This document shows, piece after piece, positions 42,374 to 50,837 of a stretch of DNA of 64,000 nucleotides. This DNA is from a virus. The notes beneath the pieces are model-generated. The model was not told where the DNA came from. It ran no database searches and saw only the letters and a program-made list of their open reading frames with translations. Location of the stretch: positions 124,001 through 188,000 of IMG/VR virus record IMGVR_UViG_3300042887_005053; one strand, written 5' to 3'. The position numbers and the translations under genes were made by a program. Within the stretch, counting starts at the first letter, position 1. The number at the start of each line of letters is the position of its first letter.

Positions 42374-45300
42374 TTAGATAGATGTATAAGTTACTCTACT
42401 CCAAGTAGCGGTCGTACCTCTATAAAAATTGAGTGTTTCTTGATCAGTATTATATACCGTCAGTCCATCGGCGGGACTCGAAATTGCTAGTATTTGAGCG
42501 GTCGTGAGTCTTGGTAACAATATACCCTGTGAGTCAGAGGTGAAATTTACTAAAGTAGTATTTGTATCACCAGTTTGTTTATTGACTGTCAACATCGCTG
42601 AGGGTGATTGTGTACCAACACCAAAGTAACCCTGTGAATTCACATTAATTCTTTGTTGACCAGAGCCATTGGCAATTATAATCGAGTTTGTGATTCCGGG
42701 TGGTAAATTCACTCTAGCTCCGATTACCGTATTATTAAAGTTTGAATTTGCTGATGTTGTTATTCCAAATCCAATGTAGGTATTGTTTGATCCAAATGTC
42801 ATACCAACGGGTACACCAATACCGATATTACCTCCAATAAGAGTATTGAAACTACCGGAAGCTAAACCAGCACCTGAGATAGCTCCTATATAGGTATTAT
42901 CGGTATCCGTCCAATCAGGTGATATTGAGGATGAAATTGCACCACCAGCACTGGCTCCTGCCATAAAACCAATAGCTGTATTTCTTGTTCCTTTACCCAA
43001 ACTTTTAAGTGATTCCGCACCAACACCAACATTATACGAACCGGTCGCTAATAACATGGTGTTATGTCCAAGTGCTAAGTTGTTATCACCTATTCTATTA
43101 ATCGAAAGTGCGAAATATCCGATGGCTATATTTCTATATCCGGTTGTATTCGCTATTAAAGCGGCTCGGCCTATCCCAACATTAAACGATGCGTTTGAGT
43201 TTGAAGTATTGTCGACGTTATTTCGGAGTGCTTGGTATCCGATGGCAATATTGTCTATTCCTATAGTGTTTTCTTGAAGAGCGCCCGATCCAATTGCAAT
43301 ATTTCTAATACCAACTGTATTTCTAAGTAAAGCACTTGTGCCTATTGCTATCGTATCTTCGCTGTAGGTCGAAGCTTGAAGTGCACTTGTGCCTATTGCA
43401 ATATTGTTAAAAGCATATCCGGTTGAGTTTGTCCCACTTAATCTACTTGGTGCGGATCCAAGATTATAACCAGCTCTCCATCCAATCGCAACATTGTTAA
43501 TACTATAAGAACCAAGTTGCATAGCTTGATATCCTACAGCCACATTTGCACTTGAGTTCAATGCGTTAGACATTGCTTCATAACCAACAGCAACTGACTG
43601 GCTACCCTGATTAAATTGTAATGTATAGTTACCTACACCTACTTGAAATGACGGATAATGTATTTGTGTCAATCCTGGCATTATAGCCGAAGCTGTGACT
43701 GAGCTATACATTTGCATGGATCTATATCCAATCGATAAGTTTTCATTTGGTGGTCTTCTGAAATTAACTGTTGAAGTTGTTGCCCAGTCGACTGTATCTG
43801 TTCCTGCAACAACCGCAAGTTGCGGTATACCCATATAATATTGAGACTCACCTCCTATTGCAATATTGTTAAAAGCATATCCGGTTGAGTTTGTCCCACT
43901 TAATCTACTTGGTGCGGATCCAAGATTATAACCAGCTCTCCATCCAATCGCAACATTGTTAATACTATAAGAACCAAGTTGCATAGCTTGATATCCTATA
44001 GCCACATTTGCACTTGAGTTCAATGCGTTAGCCATTGCTTGATAACCAACTGCTGTTGATTGACTACCCTGATTAAATTGTAATGTATAATTACCTACAC
44101 CTACTTGAAATGCTGGATAATGTATTTGTGTCAATCCTGGCATTATATTCGAAGCTGTGACAACGCTATACATCGCCATGGATTTATATCCAATCGATAA
44201 GTTTTCATTTGGTGGTCTTCTGAAATTAACTGTTGAAGTTGTTGCCCAGTCGACTGTATCTGTTCCTGCAACGACCGCAAGTTGCGGTATACCCATATAA
44301 TATTGAGACTCACCTCCTATTGCTACATTGAAACTACTATTAGTAGCGTTACCGAGTGCATAACCACCAATCGCCACATTCCAACTACCCGACAGACTTT
44401 GAAACAAACTTTCATATCCCATTGAGACATTATTACTTCCTCGTAGAAAATATCCTGAGTTTCCACCTATAGTTATATTATTAGCTCCACTAAGATTAGA
44501 TGCTTGTGATTGAACACCGATCGCGACATTGTTACTACCGGGATTACCAGCATTTAGAGTATTTAATCCTATTGCTACATTCCCATTCGTTGTTTGAACA
44601 CCATTTCCAGCATTTGAACCAAGTGCTGTGTTATTTATACCGGTTGTCAAATTTTGTAATGATCTCCATCCGATACCTACATTGTGACCATCTTGTCCTG
44701 AATATCTTTCAAGTGCACTATGACCAATTGCAATAGTTCTACTAGCCATTGTTGCGGTGTGTAATGTGAAGTTGCCAATTGCGACATTGAAGTTTGCTTG
44801 TGATGTATTATTCGCTACTGATCCAAATAAATTGTTTAAATCAAAGTTACGTATAGAACCCAAGTTATAACCCGCTCTAAATCCAATAGCGACATTGTTC
44901 GTACTATGAGATCCAAATGACAAAGCCTCACCACCAATTGCTGTGTTTCTGAATCCAGTAACATTATTTTGCATTGCCGCATAACCAATTGAAGTGTTGA
45001 AACCTTTAGCTCTAGTCCTTTCTCCAAACGATGCGTAGGAAGTCAAAACTCCATCTCCCTTAGACCAACCTATTGTTGAATATGTTGTTCCTTGGTTATT
45101 CTGTAGTGCAAAATTACCAATTGCGACATTATATGAAGATGAAACTGTATATGTCAAACCAAACCAAAAAGATCCTGTAGTTCCCTCAAATGCTCTATAA
45201 CCTATTGCCAAGTTATTAGAAGATGGTGTTATACCCGCCCATCTTGAGTCATAGAATCCCATGTATCTATGTGTCCACTGACCAATACCAATATTTTGAT

Positions 45301-48300
45301 TGTAGTTTGATAAAAAGTTAGTAGAGTCTGATCCTGTCGCTATATTACCAACTGGGTTACCACTTTCGTGTCCAATAAATATGTTAGAACTACCGTTACT
45401 ATACATGTTTGAACTATTTCCAATCGTAACATTGAAACTTCCTTGAGTACCACCAAAAGAAGAGTTATACCCTATTGCAAAGTTTTGTATACCTGTTCTG
45501 TTTTGATTAAGTGCTTGATAACCAATTGCTGTATTTTGTGAGGTCGCCACTGGATTATTAAATTGTAAAGCTGCATATCCAATTGCAACATTACCCAAGG
45601 TTGTTGACGAATTACCAGCATTGTTAGCTGAATGACCAATTACAACATTTTGTCTACCAGTCGTATTTTGTTGTAGTGCTCCGTAACCAATTGCTACGTT
45701 ATATTCCTCCGGATTTGCCGATCCACTAAATCTTTGATTTTGAAGTGCGAAATCTCCGATAGCTATATTAAATCGACTCGCGGTTGAAAGTTGAAGTGCT
45801 CTGTATCCAATAGCGATATTATTTCCACCAAGTGATGCTGTAGAAGTAAGATTCCTCCAAACACTATTCATGTTTAGCATCGATTCTCTACCTATTGCAA
45901 TATTCTTTCCAAGTTGCCAGGTATCATTAAGACCAGCATCGACACCAATTGAAACACTATCGTTCTCTGATACAAAATGTCTCTTCCCATCACCACTTGA
46001 AATCATAACCATTCCAGTCAGTGGGTTACCGACCGCGCCTCCCTGATCGCCTGGTGACACACCAAATGCATTAGGTATTGCTAGGATACTACTGGCTGTG
46101 TTTACTAAGTATGTTCTAAGATCTTGGTTTCCGCCTATTATCGTGTTATTATTTGACTGTGAGGCTGGTAGTATATTGATGCCCAAAAAGGTATTATTCG
46201 AAATATTGTAAAGGCCGTTAAAGTTTAACCCTATACCAGCAGATCCAGATATGATTAAGTTTTTGTCAGATCTTATACCAAAGTTCTGAACATTGAAACC
46301 TATACCGATGTTGTCGTTTCCAGATGTCAATCCAGCTATAGACCCATACCCAATACCAATGTTTCTACTTCCAAATTTCAAACTATTCATAGATTGACCA
46401 CCAATCGAGGTGTTAAAACTACCGGTAGCATTATTAAAAAGTGAGTTATAACCAAGTGCCAAATTGTATACACCTCCGTCATTGTAAGCAGCTGCTTGGA
46501 ATCCTATTGCGACATTAAAGGAATTACTACCAGCTCCAAGTGCGTTGTAACCTACTGCAACATTACCGAAGCCATTTGTGTTGGTGTATAATGCTCCGTA
46601 GCCTATACCTACATTATAGTACCCAATTGTTTGGTTATATAAAGCATAATTACCGATTGCGACATTCTGCCCAAGTGGATTTCTGTTATTATAGAGAGAA
46701 TTCCAACCTATTGATAAGTTATCACTACTTGAAGTTCCTACTCTTTGAGAGTCAAGTCCAATAGATATATTCCTGTTACCAAGAGTGTTAGATCTTTGGG
46801 AAAAATTACCGATTGCTATATTATTATCAGCGGCTGTCGCTGAAAGTAGTGAAGAATTACCTATGGCAATACTATTAGAACCAATAGTCAAACTACTTAG
46901 CGCATTATTACCAATTGCAATATTATCGGGTGTTGAGCTTGTTCTAAGTGAATTTACCCCTATTCCTATATTATTATCTGGGTTACCAGATGATAAACTA
47001 TTATAACCGATTGCAATACTTTGACTACCGGTCAAATTAGATCTTAGTGTATTATTACCTATACCAATATTTGTGGGTGATAAAGTATCCTTTAGTGATT
47101 CAAATCCAATTGCAACATTATTGAATGAAAATGTCATGCCATTTTCGAGAGCTTTCCATCCAATACCTATACTTTGTGTAGCTGCTGTGTTTTTCCAAAG
47201 AGTGTGATATCCAATACCAATGTTATACTTACTTGTGGAATCTTTTAATGATTCATATCCTATCGCTACATTTCCTTCACTTGTACTTGTATAATTCAAG
47301 AGAGCTTTGTGTCCAATACCAATGTTATATGTTCCACTATTATTATTTCCACCCAAGGCGGTATATCCTAAAGCTAAATTACCGTTTACTTCATCAAATA
47401 AATAAGATCCATTAATTTGAAAAACTCGACTCGAAAGAGGAAAAGTGAAGTTATCGAAGAATACATCACCTTTAACTCTAAGAGTATTAGAATCAAATTT
47501 ATAGTTTGGTGATGAATTAGTATATCCAATTAATATTGAACCAGATACTCCTTGATAAATTACACTAGCTGTTAGTGTTGATACTCCTTCAAATAGTGCA
47601 ACAAAACTTGGTGTTCCAAAGGCTGTAGCATTTCCTATAGCACTAAATGTAGTCCAATTACCATATCCGTTTGAATCAGATATTAAAAATTTACCAGATC
47701 CTTGATTGCCATCATTCAACCTGAATGAGTAAGTATCGCCCGAAATGAACAACTTAGCTGAGTTAGATGTTGTTCCTACTGATATATTACCACTGTTAAA
47801 GACAATAAGACTTGGATTACCATTTGAGTAAATATCTAAGTCAGCAGCGTAAGATCCACTATATGTTGAAGTAATATTGCTATTTATTCTTAGTGAACTA
47901 ATTGTTTGTGTTTCACCGATTGAAACCAAATTTGTGGTTAAATTAAGTCCAAATTGTGTATTGGATGATGTTGATACTACAGCAGTTGGGTTAATCAGAA
48001 CTTTAGAAGTATTTGAAGATTGAGTAAAAATACCTAGTATTTCTTCGTTTGACTGTGTGATGAATCCAAAGTCCAAATAAATTGAATCATCTATTGTAGA
48101 ATTTATTTTAACATTAGGATCTAATTTAATTGAATTAGTTCTTGGACTAATCTGTATACCATTTGTTAAACCAATTATTGCATTTTGTGATAAAGTGAAC
48201 GATGAAACATCTTGATTACTTGTAATCAAAACTAAATCACTATAATTACCTGAGTATGTAGATGTGATCTCGATTTTACTCTGTGGGTTATAATTTGAAA

Positions 48301-48997
48301 TTATCAAATTACCGTCAGAAGTAAATCTATATGAATTAGAAAAAGTTTCTCCAATCACATCACCACTTTGCAAAAATAGAATATTTTCCGATTGTGTTAA
48401 AGACGAATGTATAAATAATTTACCAAGAGTGCTGTTTGTACCAATTGAGATGTCGCCATTTGCACTTATGTTAAATAAGTAAGGGTTACTTTGTGTTCCA
48501 AAACTTAATTCATCTAGGTTGAATAGAAATCTAGTTCTTTCGTTATTTAAATCACCTTCGAAAGTGAGTGGATATAAATTATAGTCGTTACTAAAAGTCT
48601 CACCGAATCCGATTATTCCTTTTGAAACAATTGCAGAATGACTAGTTGCGCTAATGATTCTTATTAAATGGTCTGATGTTCCTATTTTCAGAGTGCCGAA
48701 TGAAGATTGTGAGTCTGTGCCTCCTATGACAACTGAGTCAATATTTGAAGATGTTTGAAAGTCGTTAAAGTAAGTTGTTTGAGAACCACTTATTAAAAAA
48801 ATATTACCACCATCAGTACTGACCCTAATACCATACTTATCTGAATCATTTTTGATATAAAGGTTATCAGATTGTGAGTAAATAGGTTCTCCAATTGATA
48901 GATTTTTATATATGTAAGTATATCCACTTGTAACACCAAGTGCTTGTGAATCAGATCCAGTTCCAGTTATGAAAAGACTATTGAGTACTTTTGTCAT
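42374..48997 (-). CDS. Giant NxAIG-repeat tail fibre
   Basis: A 2207-residue fibre, the longest protein in the window. The N-terminus (MTKVLNSLFITGTGSDS) matches the 1335-residue fibre at 14310, and so does a later segment (NTLRVKGDVFFDNF, LFDEVNGNLALGY). Residues about 1-520 are beta-rich with TQSN/SIG segments. From about 550 to 2015 there are, by eye, 65-70 units of N-(I/V)-(A/S/G)-I-G-x-x-(A/S)-(L/M), typically 20-27 residues apart, sometimes with longer insertions. The C-terminus carries FGVGTQSPSAMLTVNK, then GILLPRLTTAQILAISSPAD and LTVYNTDQETLNFYRG, a fibre-end module common in Bacteroidota and their phages. The repeats probably form a long, trimeric beta-roll stalk. A nearly perfect in-frame duplication lies at 43401-44324. 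Confidence 0.85.
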   Translation of the reverse strand: MTKVLNSLFITGTGSDSQALGVTSGYTYIYKNLSIGEPIYSQSDNLYIKNDSDKYGIRVSTDGGNIFLISGSQTTYFNDFQTSSNIDSVVIGGTDSQSSFGTLKIGTSDHLIRIISATSHSAIVSKGIIGFGETFSNDYNLYPLTFEGDLNNERTRFLFNLDELSFGTQSNPYLFNISANGDISIGTNSTLGKLFIHSSLTQSENILFLQSGDVIGETFSNSYRFTSDGNLIISNYNPQSKIEITSTYSGNYSDLVLITSNQDVSSFTLSQNAIIGLTNGIQISPRTNSIKLDPNVKINSTIDDSIYLDFGFITQSNEEILGIFTQSSNTSKVLINPTAVVSTSSNTQFGLNLTTNLVSIGETQTISSLRINSNITSTYSGSYAADLDIYSNGNPSLIVFNSGNISVGTTSNSAKLFISGDTYSFRLNDGNQGSGKFLISDSNGYGNWTTFSAIGNATAFGTPSFVALFEGVSTLTASVIYQGVSGSILIGYTNSSPNYKFDSNTLRVKGDVFFDNFTFPLSSRVFQINGSYLFDEVNGNLALGYTALGGNNNSGTYNIGIGHKALLNYTSTSEGNVAIGYESLKDSTSKYNIGIGYHTLWKNTAATQSIGIGWKALENGMTFSFNNVAIGFESLKDTLSPTNIGIGNNTLRSNLTGSQSIAIGYNSLSSGNPDNNIGIGVNSLRTSSTPDNIAIGNNALSSLTIGSNSIAIGNSSLLSATAADNNIAIGNFSQRSNTLGNRNISIGLDSQRVGTSSSDNLSIGWNSLYNNRNPLGQNVAIGNYALYNQTIGYYNVGIGYGALYTNTNGFGNVAVGYNALGAGSNSFNVAIGFQAAAYNDGGVYNLALGYNSLFNNATGSFNTSIGGQSMNSLKFGSRNIGIGYGSIAGLTSGNDNIGIGFNVQNFGIRSDKNLIISGSAGIGLNFNGLYNISNNTFLGINILPASQSNNNTIIGGNQDLRTYLVNTASSILAIPNAFGVSPGDQGGAVGNPLTGMVMISSGDGKRHFVSENDSVSIGVDAGLNDTWQLGKNIAIGRESMLNMNSVWRNLTSTASLGGNNIAIGYRALQLSTASRFNIAIGDFALQNQRFSGSANPEEYNVAIGYGALQQNTTGRQNVVIGHSANNAGNSSTTLGNVAIGYAALQFNNPVATSQNTAIGYQALNQNRTGIQNFAIGYNSSFGGTQGSFNVTIGNSSNMYSNGSSNIFIGHESGNPVGNIATGSDSTNFLSNYNQNIGIGQWTHRYMGFYDSRWAGITPSSNNLAIGYRAFEGTTGSFWFGLTYTVSSSYNVAIGNFALQNNQGTTYSTIGWSKGDGVLTSYASFGERTRAKGFNTSIGYAAMQNNVTGFRNTAIGGEALSFGSHSTNNVAIGFRAGYNLGSIRNFDLNNLFGSVANNTSQANFNVAIGNFTLHTATMASRTIAIGHSALERYSGQDGHNVGIGWRSLQNLTTGINNTALGSNAGNGVQTTNGNVAIGLNTLNAGNPGSNNVAIGVQSQASNLSGANNITIGGNSGYFLRGSNNVSMGYESLFQSLSGSWNVAIGGYALGNATNSSFNVAIGGESQYYMGIPQLAVVAGTDTVDWATTSTVNFRRPPNENLSIGYKSMAMYSVVTASNIMPGLTQIHYPAFQVGVGNYTLQFNQGSQSTAVGYQAMANALNSSANVAIGYQAMQLGSYSINNVAIGWRAGYNLGSAPSRLSGTNSTGYAFNNIAIGGESQYYMGIPQLAVVAGTDTVDWATTSTVNFRRPPNENLSIGYRSMQMYSSVTASAIMPGLTQIHYPSFQVGVGNYTLQFNQGSQSVAVGYEAMSNALNSSANVAVGYQAMQLGSYSINNVAIGWRAGYNLGSAPSRLSGTNSTGYAFNNIAIGTSALQASTYSEDTIAIGTSALLRNTVGIRNIAIGSGALQENTIGIDNIAIGYQALRNNVDNTSNSNASFNVGIGRAALIANTTGYRNIAIGYFALSINRIGDNNLALGHNTMLLATGSYNVGVGAESLKSLGKGTRNTAIGFMAGASAGGAISSSISPDWTDTDNTYIGAISGAGLASGSFNTLIGGNIGIGVPVGMTFGSNNTYIGFGITTSANSNFNNTVIGARVNLPPGITNSIIIANGSGQQRINVNSQGYFGVGTQSPSAMLTVNKQTGDTNTTLVNFTSDSQGILLPRLTTAQILAISSPADGLTVYNTDQETLNFYRGTTATWSRVTYTSI
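42960..47330 (-). repeat. Long NxAIG coding repeat array
   Basis: Some 65-70 repeats of the NVAIGYQAL type by eye, diverged in DNA except for recent duplications. They occupy about two thirds of the gene. The DNA shows recurrent short blocks such as CCAATTGCAATATT and CCTATTGCTA on the plus strand. Confidence 0.88.
43401..44324 (-). repeat. Recent 462-bp in-frame tandem duplication
   Basis: The segment 43401-43862 is repeated at 43863-44324 with only scattered single-base differences (offset exactly 462 bases, 154 codons). Both copies contain the same GGTATACCCATATAATATTG block and the same AAAGCATATCCGGTTGAG block. Because the length is a multiple of three, the fibre is lengthened without a frameshift. 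Confidence 0.9.
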
Positions 48998-49012
48998 TTA
49001 ATATATTAAAGA
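48997..49012 (-). promoter_or_regulatory. TCTTTAATATATTAAA motif (minus strand)
   Basis: Motif copy abutting the start codon of the 2207-residue fibre gene. A second copy (49022-49036, reading CATTTTAATATATAG) lies 10 bases further upstream, so this large gene has two. Confidence 0.4.
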
Positions 49013-49021
49013 TTTTCTCTT

Positions 49022-49036
49022 CTATATATTAAAATG
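49022..49036 (-). promoter_or_regulatory. CATTTTAATATATAG motif (minus strand)
   Basis: Second upstream motif copy for the 2207-residue fibre gene, overlapping nothing coding. It is also just past the stop of the homing endonuclease at 49043. Confidence 0.4.
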
Positions 49037-49042
49037 AGTTAC

Positions 49043-50740
49043 TCAACTTTGGTAATTTAGTACCCATTTTTTATTACCACCATTATAAATTTTAGGGAAG
49101 TTAAGTTCACTCATTATTTCTTCTTCTGTTTTATCTGGATCGAATCCCATTTTAACAAGTTTTTGTTTTCTCCAGTTGTATCTGTGACTTCTAATTCCAT
49201 TAATCAAATACCAATATCCCGGTTTTGAAGTATGTTTATATTTGAATCCCAATTTTTGATACAGGTCTCCTGTTGATATTAGATTGTCAGAGTATGTTTC
49301 AATAGTAATTGGATTGTTTTTATTGATGAAGTAATTAATTAGTTTTGAAGCACCTCCAATTATATTGGTGTATCTCTTGTTACAAAATCTAGTAAGTTCC
49401 CAGAAATCCTTTTTGTTGACTCCGCCAAGTGGTACTCTTAGTCTTGAGAAAGTCATTAGACTAATTAATTCATTTTGATAAAATAATCCAATTCTAACTG
49501 ATGACTTACAATCACCTTGTAAATGATTCTCATCTAAGAAATTTTTGGAATCATTGTAACTTACTTCTTTAATGATTGTTTTTCTTGCTCCTATACTATT
49601 AGACTTTTTTATTTTGTGTAGAATGAATGATTTGCACAAATCTCTCTTAGTAACCCAATCATCCTCCCAGATTGTGTAAAGTTTGATTTTGTTCTCCTCA
49701 GATAGTTGACTTTTCTTCAAATGATAATTAATCTCCTTAAATTTATCAGAATGCCAGAAAACACCATTGAATTCAAATCCTATTTTTAATTCCGGTAAAT
49801 ATATGTCTATTTCAAAAGGTTTTATAGTTTGTTTACAGTTTTCTATGATTTCACCATTATAATTTTCCTTTATGAAGTTATAAAGTTCGATTTGCCCAAT
49901 TGAAGAACTTTGAGATATAGGAAAACAATTCGTGCAAATTGGCGTAGAGTTATTTATTCGAAAATAAAATTGATAAGGAAGTATGTCAAATTTTTTAAGA
50001 CATTTTTTACAGTAGAAAATAAGATTTGTCGATATTTTCTTTTCAAAAGAAACAAATTCGTAATCAGATGATAAAGCATTTGATATTCTTTCTTTGTAAT
50101 TCTTATAGAAGTGTTCAATTGTTTTATCATGAATATTTTTGTTCATCCAAGGATGTTCAACTCCGTATTTTTCGATTGATGTATTCTTATATGACTCTTT
50201 GAAAGACTGAATGTTCAATTTGAAAGACTTGACTCTTTTATCTAGAATTTCTTTAGATTTTGATGGGTTATCAACTTTCCAATTTTTATGTAATGTTGTT
50301 TTTGATTTATCTTTAATTTCACTAGATGACATAGGTGAGTTACCACCATATTTTTTATTATTAGTTTCTTTGATTTTATTTTTTATTATGTCAGATTTAC
50401 TGGGACTAGTAGTTCCATATTTTTCTAATGATTTACTTTTCTTTAATTCAATTATGGATGGATCTGACGACATACACTTATTTGAGCAATACTTTAAAAA
50501 TCCAATATTTGAATTTTTATATTTTACCTTTTTATCACACGCAGGATGCTGACATTTTGGTATCTCTACTAAACTATTTAAACACAGATAAACTTTTTCC
50601 TTAAATGGTAATTCAACAATATTATATTTAGAGCAGTATTCAATAATGTATTCATACTCTTCTGGATAATTTTTAGACAAAAAAGATTCTTTTGAAAATC
50701 TACCAGATGGATCCGAGTCTGTGAATATTTCTAAATTCAT
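49043..50740 (-). CDS. Homing endonuclease, second PD-(D/E)XK/Vsr-like paralogue
   Basis: A 565-residue paralogue of the protein at 39567, with the same domain order. An N-terminal zinc finger (CQHPACDKKVKYKN, then CSNKC) is followed by several K-x-GT/GG/GV-x-x-P repeats (EKYGTTSPSKS, KKYGGNSPMSS, EKYGVEHPWMN), the NUMOD-like DNA-reading part. A CKKC / CTNC pair comes next. The nuclease core is FEIDIYLPELKIGFEFNGVF (about 306-326) followed by HSDKF and TIWEDDW near 354. The C-terminal GNAT/Mom-like region includes DENHLQGDCKSSVRIGLFY, LTRFCNK, GGASKLINYFI and LYQKLGFKYKH. It ends KIYNGGNKKWVLNY. It sits between the 2207-residue fibre and the sheath gene with its own motif, as expected of a mobile free-standing endonuclease. 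Confidence 0.8.
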   Translation of the reverse strand: MNLEIFTDSDPSGRFSKESFLSKNYPEEYEYIIEYCSKYNIVELPFKEKVYLCLNSLVEIPKCQHPACDKKVKYKNSNIGFLKYCSNKCMSSDPSIIELKKSKSLEKYGTTSPSKSDIIKNKIKETNNKKYGGNSPMSSSEIKDKSKTTLHKNWKVDNPSKSKEILDKRVKSFKLNIQSFKESYKNTSIEKYGVEHPWMNKNIHDKTIEHFYKNYKERISNALSSDYEFVSFEKKISTNLIFYCKKCLKKFDILPYQFYFRINNSTPICTNCFPISQSSSIGQIELYNFIKENYNGEIIENCKQTIKPFEIDIYLPELKIGFEFNGVFWHSDKFKEINYHLKKSQLSEENKIKLYTIWEDDWVTKRDLCKSFILHKIKKSNSIGARKTIIKEVSYNDSKNFLDENHLQGDCKSSVRIGLFYQNELISLMTFSRLRVPLGGVNKKDFWELTRFCNKRYTNIIGGASKLINYFINKNNPITIETYSDNLISTGDLYQKLGFKYKHTSKPGYWYLINGIRSHRYNWRKQKLVKMGFDPDKTEEEIMSELNFPKIYNGGNKKWVLNYQS

Positions 50741-50758
50741 AAAAACATATTAATTTAA

Positions 50759-50775
50759 CATATATATTAAAGACA
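50759..50775 (-). promoter_or_regulatory. GTCTTTAATATATATGT motif (minus strand)
   Basis: Good copy of the motif 18 bases before the ATG at 50740, just downstream of the sheath gene terminator. Confidence 0.45.
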
Positions 50776-50793
50776 CCTAATTATGTTTAATAA

Positions 50794-50818
50794 AAAACCC
50801 TCAATAAATGAGGGTTTT
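50794..50818 (-). terminator. Intrinsic terminator after the sheath gene
   Basis: Stem AAAACCCTC / GAGGGTTTT with loop AATAAAT, followed on the minus strand by a run of six T. It lies 20 bases past the sheath stop at 50838 and isolates the downstream homing endonuclease, which then needs its own start signal. The stem resembles the terminator at 25063. Confidence 0.88.
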
Positions 50819-50837
50819 AATATTATTTTAGTTGAAT

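Noticed and set aside
42960-47330. Repeat array considered as a CRISPR or other non-coding repeat locus
   Set aside because: The repeats are in-frame codons of one 2207-residue gene, spacing is irregular, and there are no fixed direct repeats with unique spacers.
42374-48997. Reading the NxAIG protein as a bacterial trimeric autotransporter adhesin
   Set aside because: The repeat resembles YadA-type heads, but there is no signal peptide or outer-membrane anchor, and the context is entirely phage structural genes.
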